A DNA stretch of 64,000 bases from positions 40,176,001-40,240,000 of the forward strand of contig OX419760.1 in NCBI GenBank assembly GCA_948567375.1. Direction: 5' to 3'. A program made the position numbers and the translations under genes. The stretch comes from Lunularia cruciata (Eukaryota; Streptophyta; Marchantiopsida; Lunulariales; Lunulariaceae). Below the pieces are notes generated by a model. It made no database searches. It saw only the letters and a list, made by a program, of their open reading frames with translations, and had not been told where the DNA came from. Positions 1-10,867 of this stretch are shown one piece after another. Each line of letters starts with the position of its first letter. The stretch's first letter is position 1.

Positions 1-1250
1 GCCTATCTATTTGGTGCATCTACTTTCCTTGCTTTATCAAAGGAGACTTCCAATATTTGCCTTATTGCTATTGGGGATGTATTTCTTTATTTAGTCTCAT
101 GTTTCATCCACTTGCAGCTTTGAGACTCTTTCTCTTTGTTTTTATCTCCACATCAGTTTTCTATTGCCACCCTAGGTGGTTGCAAGATGGTTATTGCTTG
201 CATAAAGCATCCTTGGATCTCCACCGTAACTAGGAGTTTGTCCAAGTGGATGTCTCAAATGCTTTCAATACCATATCTTGCCCAAATTTGTTTTGTGCTC
301 TTTGGTTTGTAGGGGATTGGATCCCCCCTTGATTTTATTTATCTGCGCATTCTATTGCATAGAGACCTCTCTGTTGTATAGTCACCATACTACCACAAGA
401 GACTTCACGCAGTTGGCATCTGCACAAGGTGCACGGCAAGGAGATCCCCTAGGAGGACCTCTTTTTGCCATAGCCCACTACTAAGCTTTACAAGAGGTCC
501 TAGTTGCTTTTCAATCATGTTTCTTTCCATCCATCTCAGATGATACCATATCTTAGGCCTTTTGGAGGATGTGGTACAAGCGGTAGTGGCTTTCATGTGC
601 AGCCTAAAGACCTTGGGTTTACGAGTCCAGACTCATAAATGCAATGTGTGGAGTCCATGTGCTATTCCCCCCCCCCCCCCCCCCCCCCCCAAGGACTTTT
701 AATTCTCCAATGGAGGCATGAGAGTTTTAGGATCTCCATTGGGTGCGGAAGATCTTTGTAGCACATTCATCTTGGACACTCTGATACCGGCCACAACCCA
801 TGCTCACTTACTCCCAAGATTGGGGAACACATAGGTAGCCTACTCCATCTTAGTATGTTGCTATCTCTCTTGTGCTTCCTACTTTGCCCGCACATACCTT
901 CCTACAAAGGTGATTTTTGTTTCACGTATGAGGAGTTCTCTATAGCACTATGTCTTTGTCTTGGCCTCCCTCATCCAGGCTTGCTAAGGCTACCTTCAGG
1001 TGTACTTGTGGGTCCTCATATGATACACATGGCATACATGTATTGCGGTGTGCTATAGGAGGAGAGCCTGCTAGAGTTCACAATGTCATCCAAGGTACAA
1101 TGGCTCAGCTCCTCCAATCTACACAATCTCAAGTACAGATCAAGCTGTTGGTAGACTTACTAGGACTACCTCCACGTCGGGTGAGAGCAGATATTGCCAC
1201 ATTCACATATTGTCGGCGTACTTTGTATTTGTACTTTGCGAACCTCCTTC
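1..1250 (+). mobile_element. Degraded non-LTR (LINE-like) reverse transcriptase relic, truncated at the window edge
   Basis: Conceptual translation in shifting frames gives the landmarks of a non-LTR reverse transcriptase. An N-terminal palm stretch (HQFSIATLGGCK) lies near 150-195. The conserved RQGDPLGGPLFA block lies at about 430-475, and an SDDT sequence near 535-545 stands where the family has its ADDT catalytic pair. At 990-1110 there is a cysteine-histidine tail of the form CTCG...DTHGIHVLRC.IGG...HN, which is the usual C-terminal zinc-binding end of this RT group. Frameshifts, stops and a 24-base C run interrupt it, so it is a dead copy. The 5' part lies outside the window. The reverse transcriptase assignment is firm; the clade is not resolved. 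Confidence 0.75.
667..690. repeat. Poly-C run of 24 bases
   Basis: Twenty-four consecutive C residues interrupt the reverse transcriptase relic between the catalytic region and the zinc-binding tail. The length is likely to vary between individuals and may be imprecise in the assembly. Confidence 0.95.
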
Positions 1251-1288
1251 AAGCAAAAACACTAGCTCGAGCAAGAGTTCAGGCAAGG

Positions 1289-1400
1289 GCAACCATGGCC
1301 ATTGCAACTCAAGGAAAGGAGGATCATTATGCATCATGGCAGGGGCAACAATGGCCATTGCAACTCAAGGAAAGTAGGATCATTATGCATCATGGCCCGC
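1289..1400. repeat. Two-copy tandem duplication, 56-bp unit
   Basis: Two adjacent units starting at 1289 and 1345 share the same sequence (gcaac.atggccattgcaactc and onward) with few differences. The duplication lies just downstream of the zinc-binding tail of the reverse transcriptase relic. Confidence 0.85.
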
Positions 1401-2715
1401 TCCTATACCTTTGTTCCTCTAGTTGTGTAAATTTTTGTGCATCTTCATCACCACTTTGATATTTACTTAGGGATGGGGCCAGAGGTTCTTCACATAGGAG
1501 ACGGGCTATAGATGATCTCCCAAACCATGTTCACCTCCTACTTTAGCTAGAGAATATTACTCACATTCAAGCGTTCCCAAACTTCGGGTCTACATAGATG
1601 CACAACAGCGAGAAAGTACCTCTCGAGTCTAGGTCCTCACCCTTGGACGCAGCATCCCTGGCTTGGGGTCTACATAGACAGGGTGCACCGGCAAGGGTAC
1701 CCCTTCACGTCTAGGACCTCTTCCTCTGACATTCCATCAAAGGATCTCTATCACACGGTTCAGCAGTAGTCTTCCGTTTGCTTTTCGGTGGTCTTTTGTG
1801 TGGCCTCCCCCGGTGTGGGTTGGGGATTTTTAGTTTGGCTTTGGTTTGTTGTCCTGTTCCTCTTGGCTCCGAGCTCGGAGCAAGGGGCTTTGTACTCTTT
1901 TTTGCTTTCCGGGTTTTGTGTTTCTTCTACAAAACTAAACTGCGTGTCCAGGAAGGGGGTCTCAGCGGGACACCTGCTGTTCAAGGGTACATGTTAATCC
2001 AACAGCTGAAGTTGGGCGTTTTGGACTCATCTCCCCGGCCGTGCATGTAGTCAATAAGCATGAACACCTTACAGTGTTTGTTGGAGAAGAATCGTCAGAG
2101 AAGTTGAGCCATGGTTGAAAGACTAACATACAGTTCAAGAGTTGGTGTCTGATCTCTATTATCTTCACTTAGAACCTGATGACTTAGAGCATTTTATAAT
2201 GTGTTCGAGAAGTAAATTGCTCGGGTCTGCACGTAAAGTTGCTCGTTAAACTTCAGAAATTTTTTATGACCGGAGAGGCGATCCTGATTTTGAAAGCCTT
2301 ACGTTTAGGTGGATGGGTTACCTTTCGCGAAAAGGAAACATGATGAACTGCTTCCGTGGAGTGTTTACGCTTGATTTGATCGAGCAGTCTAATATCAGCA
2401 TGTTATGTTTTTGACTCTCAGATAGAGTGGAAAAGGGGGTCACTGACTGAAGCACCGATGAATGCACGCGACGTCAGCAATGTGACTTGACGTGATTCTT
2501 AGTTGAGTTCTTGTTTGGATTGAAACGGGGCTTTGAATCCACCCATGCAAAAGCACGGCATATCGGGAAGGGCTTGGTCACGTTTCATTACACTTTCTTG
2601 GTTCTTGGCAGACTTTTTGCTTCTAACTGACCAATTATAATTTATGCAGACGGTACATGGAGAATGAAAGATGTGGAAAATGAAAGGTCATGCTGATGGC
2701 ACCCGACTGCAGCCA
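1401..2715. other. Intergenic stretch with no supported gene
   Basis: Only short open frames occur and none resembles a known protein. It lies 3' of RAB23 (minus strand) and probably includes its 3' untranslated region. A short phrase (gggtctacatag) recurs at about 1586 and 1667, but no larger repeat structure was seen. Confidence 0.5.
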
Positions 2716-5669
2716 TTACAGAATCGAGCACTCAGATTGCAATCGCCGCCGCCTCCTCTTTCTGATGTTGATGACTTTCGATCTTTTACACATAGTGTCC
2801 ACCTTCATGTCAACTAGCGGTGACTGGAATGTTGCAACCCTCGCCGCAGCTGCCTTGGCTGCGTTGTGATCGTAAGTGTGAGGCCACGATCTTTTGTTTG
2901 TACCAGGCATATCAAGGCATGGAACAGATCTGTGGTCCTTGGAAAGCGATACTACACATGGAATATTGGTAAGGCAGAATACATTGAGTAAAGATTAAGG
3001 TCATCGCAGCAGAATTGCACGCACAGTGTGTATGGGAACATCAATAAGAGTGACAGAGAGAAACTTACAAACATTGGGTCTCGACTGACTATGGTAAACT
3101 CGCAGGTCTTTTTGCAGGTACATCTCCGCCAAGTACTCAAAAACTGGCAATAACAAAGTGGAAGATTAAGGGTGTATTTAAATCCACTCCAAGAAAGAAC
3201 GACCTCTCTAAGCAAGGCTCAATGTCGACGAGAGGTTACCATCAGCCACATAGAGATTCTCCTTGACGCAAATTCGGTAGAATCGTAGTCCTAGCTCGGT
3301 GGCAAGGTCCTCTGCCTCCTGCCTGTAGTGTTCAGATCAAGATTTCACAACAAACATCATAAGTACTGTAGTGACTGCTGGTGATGTCGATCATGATGCC
3401 AAACTGTCTATCACAACAAACCAAAGTCACAGAATTGATTCCAATATGGGGTGCCTATGTATCCAGAGAAGAGTGCAGCGAGATCACGGTTTCTGACGGT
3501 CACGGGTGGTAAGTCGAACTAGATTCGGCGATCTATCTATAGACCTCATATAATATTAAGTGAAGAAATACAAGAGCTCTGGACAGTCAGATCCACGACG
3601 TCCGAAAAGGATTCTTATCCAATCCCCATGGTCCTCCGTTGCCCCTTCTACCCACGTGGAGATTCAACAGCTGTCAGGTACTTCAAGTTGCGCATCACCA
3701 TGGAAGCCTCGAATTGACGGAGAACTCGAGACACTATCGTGAACACTCAACATTACAGAATTCGTCTGAAGATGGGCACATTTTCTGAAGAGTGAGGGAG
3801 GAATAGCAGACTCGATCTCAGAACAATTATACACCTGCTCATCTTGGTATGTGATAAAAAGATCAAGTCGAGAATAAAATGCTGGAGATTAGATGTTTAT
3901 GTTGCTCAGTATTTGAGACTCAACATAACTCAATAGACTTGAGTCTTTTGATATATTTCTTAACGTGTAGAATGCATGTTGAATTGACGTCTATATTTCC
4001 TGAATTGTTTGAGTTGGAGATGTCATTGACGGTATTGCTCCCTTTCTTTGTTTTAAGACTGTTTTCGGAGTCAGTCATGAGGTAATTACATAATTATTGT
4101 TGTTACATAGCTTGTTATTTTGAATCAACTGCTTAACCTTTAGAAGTTCAATGAGGCTCAAGCTTTATTTTTGAGGGGTCCAATCAGATTATGCTCTCAT
4201 GAGAATGATTAACTGTGTGACTTTTGTAGGATCGAGTTTGCTTTTCTTCCCCACTCATCGTACACATCTCTGGACAACTTCTATAATATTGAGGACATGG
4301 GATATCTTTGAAGTTTGAAGATCACGCACCTGGAGACAACTCCATCCTCCAAGAGATCCACCTTATTTTGAACTAATACCATCGGAACCAGACCGCATTC
4401 CTCTTCAACCTGATCGATCACAAGGGAAAGCATAAATTACCCCACTCTACTGAAGCACTCGAATCTCCAATTAGACATATCAAACATGTTGATACCTTCG
4501 TCTTCCAGCTTCTGATGGCTTCGAAGGAAGCTCTATCGATAGTTGAGAAGCACAACGCAGCAGCTCTGGCTCCTGAAGACAAAAGGCAAGGACAGCGTAA
4601 AGCACACTCGTGCTTATAATGGAGGAAATCAGAACAAGGAGGCGAGAAGAACCGACGGGACCAACCTCGGTAGTAAGCCCGAGTTAGAGAGTGAAACTGC
4701 TCCTGACCTGCTGTATCCCAAAGCATCATCTTGACTTCCTCGTCTAAGCCCCTGACGAATCTGGAAGAGCATATACAAGGTGTGTTACAAACGTTCTTCT
4801 TCTGACCGTGATACTGCAAACACGTAGAATTGTGCAATCCCGATCATAAATTTATCTCTCCACGCGTGTTCAGGCTAACCTCTATCCCCAACCATCAAAG
4901 AAGGTAGAAAGCAGAGTAGCAGAAATGCGAACATCCGCATATCTCTAGAGACAAGCTTGAATTCGTGTTTCTCTCCGTAGATCCGCAGATCAAATGCTTT
5001 GTTGGTAGAGCGATGTAGATTATCTTATGAACGATGGTATTCTGTGTTTAAATTTCTGTCCTCCGGGATTCTTGAAGAGTTCACTTGTCCCTTCTTACTG
5101 AATTTTCTCCAGAAAATCCACCCCAATCGTTTTCTTGTACTCGTTTGCGTACACGCCCTTGCAGAACTGCCGAATCATACTCGTCTTCCCCACGCATCCA
5201 TTTCCAACCACAACTACTTTCACTTCTCCTGCAAGCCGTTTATGGACGTGAGTGAGTCTGCCAGAGAAAATGAAAAGTTTGAGTGCAAGAAACTATTTCA
5301 GGTAAGGAAGATGATGTTCAGGGGAAACTGCGAGCAGCTGACGCCGATCAACTGGGACGATATTTGTGGTTTCAAATTTCCGAGACTTGGAAAAGAAAAT
5401 CATATGGAAGTTTGAGAGGGATCCTCTACTGAGTGCATCCAAATCTTTCTGTATTATGTCAGAATTCCTATCACAGTCATCCGTATAATTCGTGCTCAGT
5501 TTGTCTTCTTCTCAGATTCCCACGCTGATTCTCCTCAAATTTCATACTGGTAGGCAATCGAAAGACGGATCGATAAGCCACATGAACACAAAATTGACAG
5601 CGTATAATCATCTTATGGTTAGGGGAGATTAGGTGCGTGCGACATACTTTCGAAATCTTCTTCCTGCAT
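2716..5669 (-). CDS. RAB23: Rab23-type small GTPase, eight exons, 265 aa
   Basis: Eight GT-AG exons on the minus strand join in frame: 5669-5648, 5228-5099, 4760-4666, 4572-4496, 4409-4330, 3322-3240, 3143-3069 and 2951-2716 (798 nt with stop). The protein begins MQEEDFEREVKVVVVGNG. It has a P-loop GNGCVGKTS (about residues 16-24), the switch I stretch YKKTIGVDFLE, the G3 box WDTAGQE in switch II followed by AYYRG, the Rab23-like CFSTIDRASFEAI segment, the G4 box NKVD, and a C-terminus with KRRRRR and CSIL. CSIL is a CAAX box ending in Leu, as expected for geranylgeranylation, and Rab23 proteins elsewhere also end in a CAAX-like motif rather than CC or CXC. Rab23 is a vesicle and cilium associated GTPase. 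The G5 region reads RICVKE instead of the common RTSVKE. The shortest exon (22 nt, start codon) is the least certain; all other junctions agree in phase and homology. Confidence 0.9.
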
Positions 5670-7938
5670 GGAAATCATGATGCCACCACTTAGAGACGTA
5701 CGCGCTGTCACATTCTGGTTTCAGACTTGGAATTTACTGCAACGTTGCGCTGCCCTATTAGCCACATCACGTACACTTTCATTGTTGTGGTAGTGGGCAT
5801 AAGCTTGGGATTTGTGCAGACTGCCACATTTTCTGAATCATTTCGAGGGGCGAAATTCGCAGTTTTCTAGGGCAAAATTGTGGACATCCGACAATCTAAC
5901 GATCAGGAAGGGTATGTTGCCAATCGTAGCAACGACTTCAGCATAGTTCGCACCACGCCAGCGATATTGAGAATTGAAACCGTAGAAAAAAGGGATTGAG
6001 TTCCTCAGCTCCTGAATTGACCTCAGCCCGATGATACTATGAGTCTAAGCATTTCTTGCCGACGACAACGAGCGAATGTAGCGTTCAATTTGATACGGGC
6101 GGTTGGTCCACTATCTACTGTAGTGGGCATCAACGACGTATACTCCACTTTTACACAACTTTACCAACCCCATTACCGACTGATAGGGATGACAGTGCGA
6201 GGTAATAAATTACATGGACCTAGAATTGTTCGACATATCAGGGGGACTATCAGGACTCCCCGATCTCCTGCTGAACAACCGTGGCAAGACTTTGCTTAAG
6301 CTTGACAGATCAATTAGAAAGAAGAAATAACTTGACAGCAGGGGACGTCCATACTTCTCTAACTTGGAAAACTTGGAAGGCCCAGTTTCACCCTGCCCCC
6401 ATCTCACTGAAGAGGGATCTTAGACTAGAAGTCCATCGGATATCCTCCAGAGAGGAGCCCTCCAAATTTCACTGCTCCGAAAACATGATCTCCTGGTTAG
6501 CTCCGATCACCTGCAGTTCTGTACTGTTGCAATCATTCGTGTACTGATTTAGGGTATGGCCTTCAGGTTTCAGGATTACGCCCCCTACACTCTACAAGGG
6601 TAACTGACCAAAACCTGCACCAAATTTGCCTTCAAATTGGTTTCAGACTATGGATTGTTACTGTCACATTATTCGCTCCAATCTTTAGAAATATTTTCGT
6701 GAATGTCACACGCGCCACATCTCCATCGACCTCTTCTGTTCGCTCCTTCCTTATAAGGTGGTTTGTTTTATCGACTAAAAGGTTATTTTTCAATCCCAAG
6801 GCGGGTATCCCGTTACTTCGTCCGAGCTACCTAGTCCTCACTTGTTCAAAGGATGGACCCTGCTTATGAGCGCTATTCGGCTGTTTCCAAGAGCAACTTA
6901 GCAAGCTCGGTAATATGCTCCACTCGCAACCATCTCGATTGAGGCTAGGAAAGCAACTAAGCAGATTAACTTGGAAGGGACCACCTCTATGCTGAACCTA
7001 ATCAGACCACCAAGAACTGTTCACAATCTCCCGACTTGTTGTAGTTCCACCGAAGCATTGACACACAGCATGCGAATCAACTAGCCTATCAGTAATCATC
7101 AGTTGACTAACTCAACTTTGTCTACAGTCTAATATGGCCTCGCCACCAAAACTAAGATTCACCAGTTTCCTCGCGTGAACGATGATGTGACCGATGTTAG
7201 ATTCAGATTATCCAAGCACTTAGTCCATCTATCAGTAAACTCGCGTGACAAACAATTCGGAAGTACGAAAAGCAAGACAAAAAGTGCATCGAAGGAATGG
7301 CATTTCAGTGCGGCCAGATATAGAGAGATTGGTCAGCTTAGGTATATAATACACACGGTTGGCCTCTTGATCTTTCTGAAAGTTGTACACATAAGGAAAG
7401 CACCAAACCAGATAAACCATGAACCCTAAAGTGACTTAACAGAGCAATAACTTCAGTAGTGGAATACAGCAGCTTAAGAGTTCCAGAATAATTTTGAGCA
7501 AATACGTGTTTGAAGAAAGAGGCCAGTGTAGGATGAACCGTGTAGCACCATAATACAACCAGCGTGGGATATGGTTGTTCTCTTCTGTCTCCTTTGAATC
7601 AGAACACACGAATGGGGATGCCATGCGGAGTCCAAGCTTACCGTAACTAAAGGCTTTAAACTCCTCTCCACCCGCAGCTCTCCTTCATTGCCTTCTAGTA
7701 ATGGACATATGAAAGAGATAAGCAACACATTTCTACTTATGAACAGGCTAAGGTCACTTACAGTACACATTAGAAATTGAATCACGTAGGGGGCGTGTTC
7801 CGCAGCAGCTACAAACACGTCCTACTTATCGTCCGGCTGACGTTCCTCATCGTATTACGTACATTGATTATACACAATGACTGCGATATAATCATCTGAG
7901 GAAGTGTCTGACCACACACCAAAAGATGATTGGCCATT
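5670..7938. other. Intergenic stretch between RAB23 and the F-box gene
   Basis: This 2.3-kb interval lies upstream of RAB23 and downstream of the F-box gene; both genes are on the minus strand. It should therefore hold the RAB23 promoter and the F-box 3' untranslated region. The open frames inside are short, overlap in several frames and match no family I recognise. No tRNA-like cloverleaf or transposon signature was found by eye. Confidence 0.5.
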
Positions 7939-9681
7939 CTATACAGAACTACAGTGGTATCCGAATGGCACCAAAGCCATCTCGTCCATTTCTAGACTAA
8001 TTCTGCAAGACTGCTCTTTGAGAGCCTCGTAAGTCGAAGAATTGCGAAATTTGTAGCTGAAGACCACATGATTAAATCCCCGACAAGCTCTAGCAACTGC
8101 AACCACGCCATCGCCAAGAACGGATGGGCAATATGATACTCGTAAACTCCGCAACATTTGGCAATTCCCCAAGTGTGCGAGGCCCCTATCAGTCACCCTG
8201 GGTTGGAAAGCTAAACTCAAGTGTATAAGACGAGAACTATGCTTCGTCAACTCTTCTAATTCGATATCCGTGACGAATGGGCAGTGATCCAAGTTTAGGG
8301 TTTCCAAACTTGTGAAGTTCCTGAGAACCTTCATGCTAGTGATATTCTTGCACTTCTCCAGAATCAACCGCTTCAAGTTGGGTATCTCCCTGCCAATGGC
8401 TAGCAAGCTCATATCATCTACCTCCGTTGCACTCAGGTCCAGAAACTGTAAATTTCTGCATGCAGCAATTGCTGAAAACCCAATGGCAGACGGTCCCTCA
8501 CAGTACTGTAGATCCAAAGAAATCAACCGTCCGTTACCGTGCATCAAAGTTTGCATCTCCATGTCTCGAACTCTTCTTGCATTTCTCAAAGATAAAGTTG
8601 TCAAGCCCAATCCACATTGACCTATTTCTGTCAGTCCTTGTCCCGTACTCCTCAGATTATCCAAAACAAGATTCTGCAACGACTTGCAGGTCACGATGCA
8701 CATCAATGCCGCGTCTGTCAAATTTGCTGCCTCCAACCGAAGAGTTTCGAGCAACGGGCACGCGAGAATCACTCCTATAACCGCACCATCGCTCAATAGT
8801 CCACCCTTGGTAAGAAATGAAAATTCTTTCAGGCTCTTATTTGCTTTGGCAATTGCTACAACAGCCTCGTCCATATTTACTCCTCGATCCCACGCTAGGT
8901 CGGATTCCACGTAGAAAGAACGTAAATTTGTGCAGTTTGCAAGCTCTCTCAGATTCGCTAGTCTGAATCTCAAAGTCAAGTCCCGCAATTTAGGGCAACC
9001 TTCGGCTAACGCCTTCAACGCCGTATTAATCTTCGTATCCCCAAGGGCAAAGCTAACTGTGAGCAGACCACTGCAGTGCAGCCCAATTCTGGCCAATCCA
9101 CCGGGTGTAAATTTAAATTCGCCTTTCAGATGAAGTTCCTCTAGGTTACCAAATTCACAAATGGCGTCTAAAGCATCATCTCCCATGATTCTACAATGCT
9201 GAAGGTTCAAGCACCGAAGCGACTGACAACCCTTGCTTAATCCCTGAATCGCCGCATCTCCTACTCTGGCAAGATTCGCAAGCTTTACTTCCTCCAAATA
9301 ACCACACCTTTCGGCAAAGGCCAAGATCCCTTCATCAGTTATACTTTCCTGATCATGATCCGTATGACCGACACTCAATGACCGCAAATGCCCAAACGAC
9401 ATGGCGCAATACTCCAAATCAGAGTTCGTCAACTTCTCATCGCAGCAACTCAAATTCAAAGCAACAATATGCTTAAACGTTTTCACCACATGAGGAAGCG
9501 AATCCCTCGACCGCAATGTCAATTTCGTGGCCTGCCATACCACCGCATCATGCCATAACCTACAAACTAAAGCGGCGGCATACCTATCCTGCGTACTCCA
9601 CAATTTCCCAACTATCAGCGCAACCGCTCCCGGATCCCTCATCACCTTGTCCATACTCGTCTCCTCTCCTCCTCCCCCCAT
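7939..9681 (-). CDS. F-box / leucine-rich-repeat protein, intronless, 580 aa
   Basis: A single uninterrupted 580-codon frame. Residues about 13-55 form an F-box: a DP.AVALIVGKLWSTQDR segment, then the conserved ALVCRLWHDAV, which should bind SKP1 in an SCF ubiquitin ligase. From about residue 68 to 545 there is a long array of cysteine-containing leucine-rich repeats of the AMN1/FBXL kind, with units such as LRCLNLQHCRIMGDDAL and LETLNLDHCPFVTDIEL. These would form the substrate-binding horseshoe. Overall size and layout recall plant FBL proteins such as TIR1-like and EBF-like receptors, but I see no diagnostic ligand-pocket residues and do not assign a substrate. The start at 9681 gives MGGGGEETSMDKVM; the next in-frame Met nine codons on is an alternative. 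No frame damage was seen, so the gene looks functional. Confidence 0.93.
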   Translation of the reverse strand: MGGGGEETSMDKVMRDPGAVALIVGKLWSTQDRYAAALVCRLWHDAVVWQATKLTLRSRDSLPHVVKTFKHIVALNLSCCDEKLTNSDLEYCAMSFGHLRSLSVGHTDHDQESITDEGILAFAERCGYLEEVKLANLARVGDAAIQGLSKGCQSLRCLNLQHCRIMGDDALDAICEFGNLEELHLKGEFKFTPGGLARIGLHCSGLLTVSFALGDTKINTALKALAEGCPKLRDLTLRFRLANLRELANCTNLRSFYVESDLAWDRGVNMDEAVVAIAKANKSLKEFSFLTKGGLLSDGAVIGVILACPLLETLRLEAANLTDAALMCIVTCKSLQNLVLDNLRSTGQGLTEIGQCGLGLTTLSLRNARRVRDMEMQTLMHGNGRLISLDLQYCEGPSAIGFSAIAACRNLQFLDLSATEVDDMSLLAIGREIPNLKRLILEKCKNITSMKVLRNFTSLETLNLDHCPFVTDIELEELTKHSSRLIHLSLAFQPRVTDRGLAHLGNCQMLRSLRVSYCPSVLGDGVVAVARACRGFNHVVFSYKFRNSSTYEALKEQSCRISLEMDEMALVPFGYHCSSV

Positions 9682-10867
9682 CTCTCACGAATCTCCCCTC
9701 ACTCCTTCTTAATTCCTAAACTCAATTTCTGTAGACACAATTTGACGAAATCTTCCTCCAAATTGATCAATAACTCCAATATCCACACCTCTCCTCTCCC
9801 GTGCCAAATTACACTTCCTTTCCCAGCGAACGTAACGACACAATGCAAGGTCCAAAATCCTCGATCCGGCTGACAATCTCCGGACTCTTTCGATTTCCCC
9901 TCTCCAATTTCATATCTCTCGTCCGATTCTCTCCTCGAGCCCAATGTCTGTTCGCTCTACTTTCGCGAAAGTTACTACAGGTCTACTAACGGAGAGTTTG
10001 TTTCTTGCTGGCCAAGATGGGTGTGTCGGTGTGCGGCGACATGCTGACGTGTAAACTACAGTAAATTACGTATACTCATCAAGGTTTTGTGATATTAGGG
10101 GATTTCAGAAATAGTTATATGTAATTTCATAACATTTCATATTACAAAACGTTGACTAAATGGGTACGGTGTGGGACGGAGGTAGAAAAGGGATTGTTAC
10201 GGAGATCGAGCCTTATTATTATTATTATCACATTCCGTATGAGAGAGTTAGTAGAAAATAAGAGCTAATGAATTTTCGTTATCACTTCGTAGTGCATTGA
10301 TTGCACATTGAGGTTAATAAAGTTATTGTTTAGGGTTAGAGTGACGGCCACCAAAAGGAGCATCCTCGATGTTCGAGAACACCCATGGTAATGGAATGAC
10401 GAGCAACAACCCGGCAAATTTTTACCATTGAGGACGATTGGAGGGAGCATGAGTGGAAAGATTTGAGGGCATGCAAAAATTGACCGCACGATGAAGATTT
10501 GAGAGACCCATAGCCTGAGGTGGAAGGGGGAGTGAATTTGTTTGGATTGTGAAGATTTGAGTGCGAGTAGTGGGGAAGGTTAGAAGGAGGAGTGATTTTG
10601 TTTGAAGTGTTACTCTTGATTTCATTATTTAAAAAGATTGTCTCTTGTACGAGTATGAAATGTATACCCTTCTTCCCCCTTGAGTGATGAAATGAAATTC
10701 ATGAACTTGTTTTCTTGTTATAGAATAAAATTGATGAGATGGTTTTTTTGTGCGCATAGAGAATAGAGATGCACTTTTGCTGAAATTTCACCGGGAAGAG
10801 AGATACCCCTTTGCTGAGAAGAGAGATGCCCCTTCGTCGATAAGGAGTTATCTGTGGTGATTGCAAA
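9682..10867. other. Upstream region of the F-box gene and spacer to the Harbinger relic
   Basis: The first few hundred bases are rich in CT on the plus strand, giving a GA-rich 5' leader for the F-box transcript. A (TTA)n tract lies at 10213-10228. The phrase gaagatttgag recurs between about 10450 and 10560. I found no convincing gene. The left terminal inverted repeat of the neighbouring Harbinger relic may lie here, but I could not identify it. Confidence 0.5.
10213..10228. repeat. (TTA)n microsatellite
   Basis: About five uninterrupted TTA units in the spacer upstream of the F-box gene. Confidence 0.9.

Noticed and set aside
4543-4734. Plus-strand open frame across RAB23 exons 3 and 4
   Set aside because: It is antisense to well-supported exons and matches nothing.
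8312-9719. Several plus-strand frames of 60-117 codons
   Set aside because: All lie antisense within or at the edge of the intact F-box/LRR gene and have no recognisable domain.
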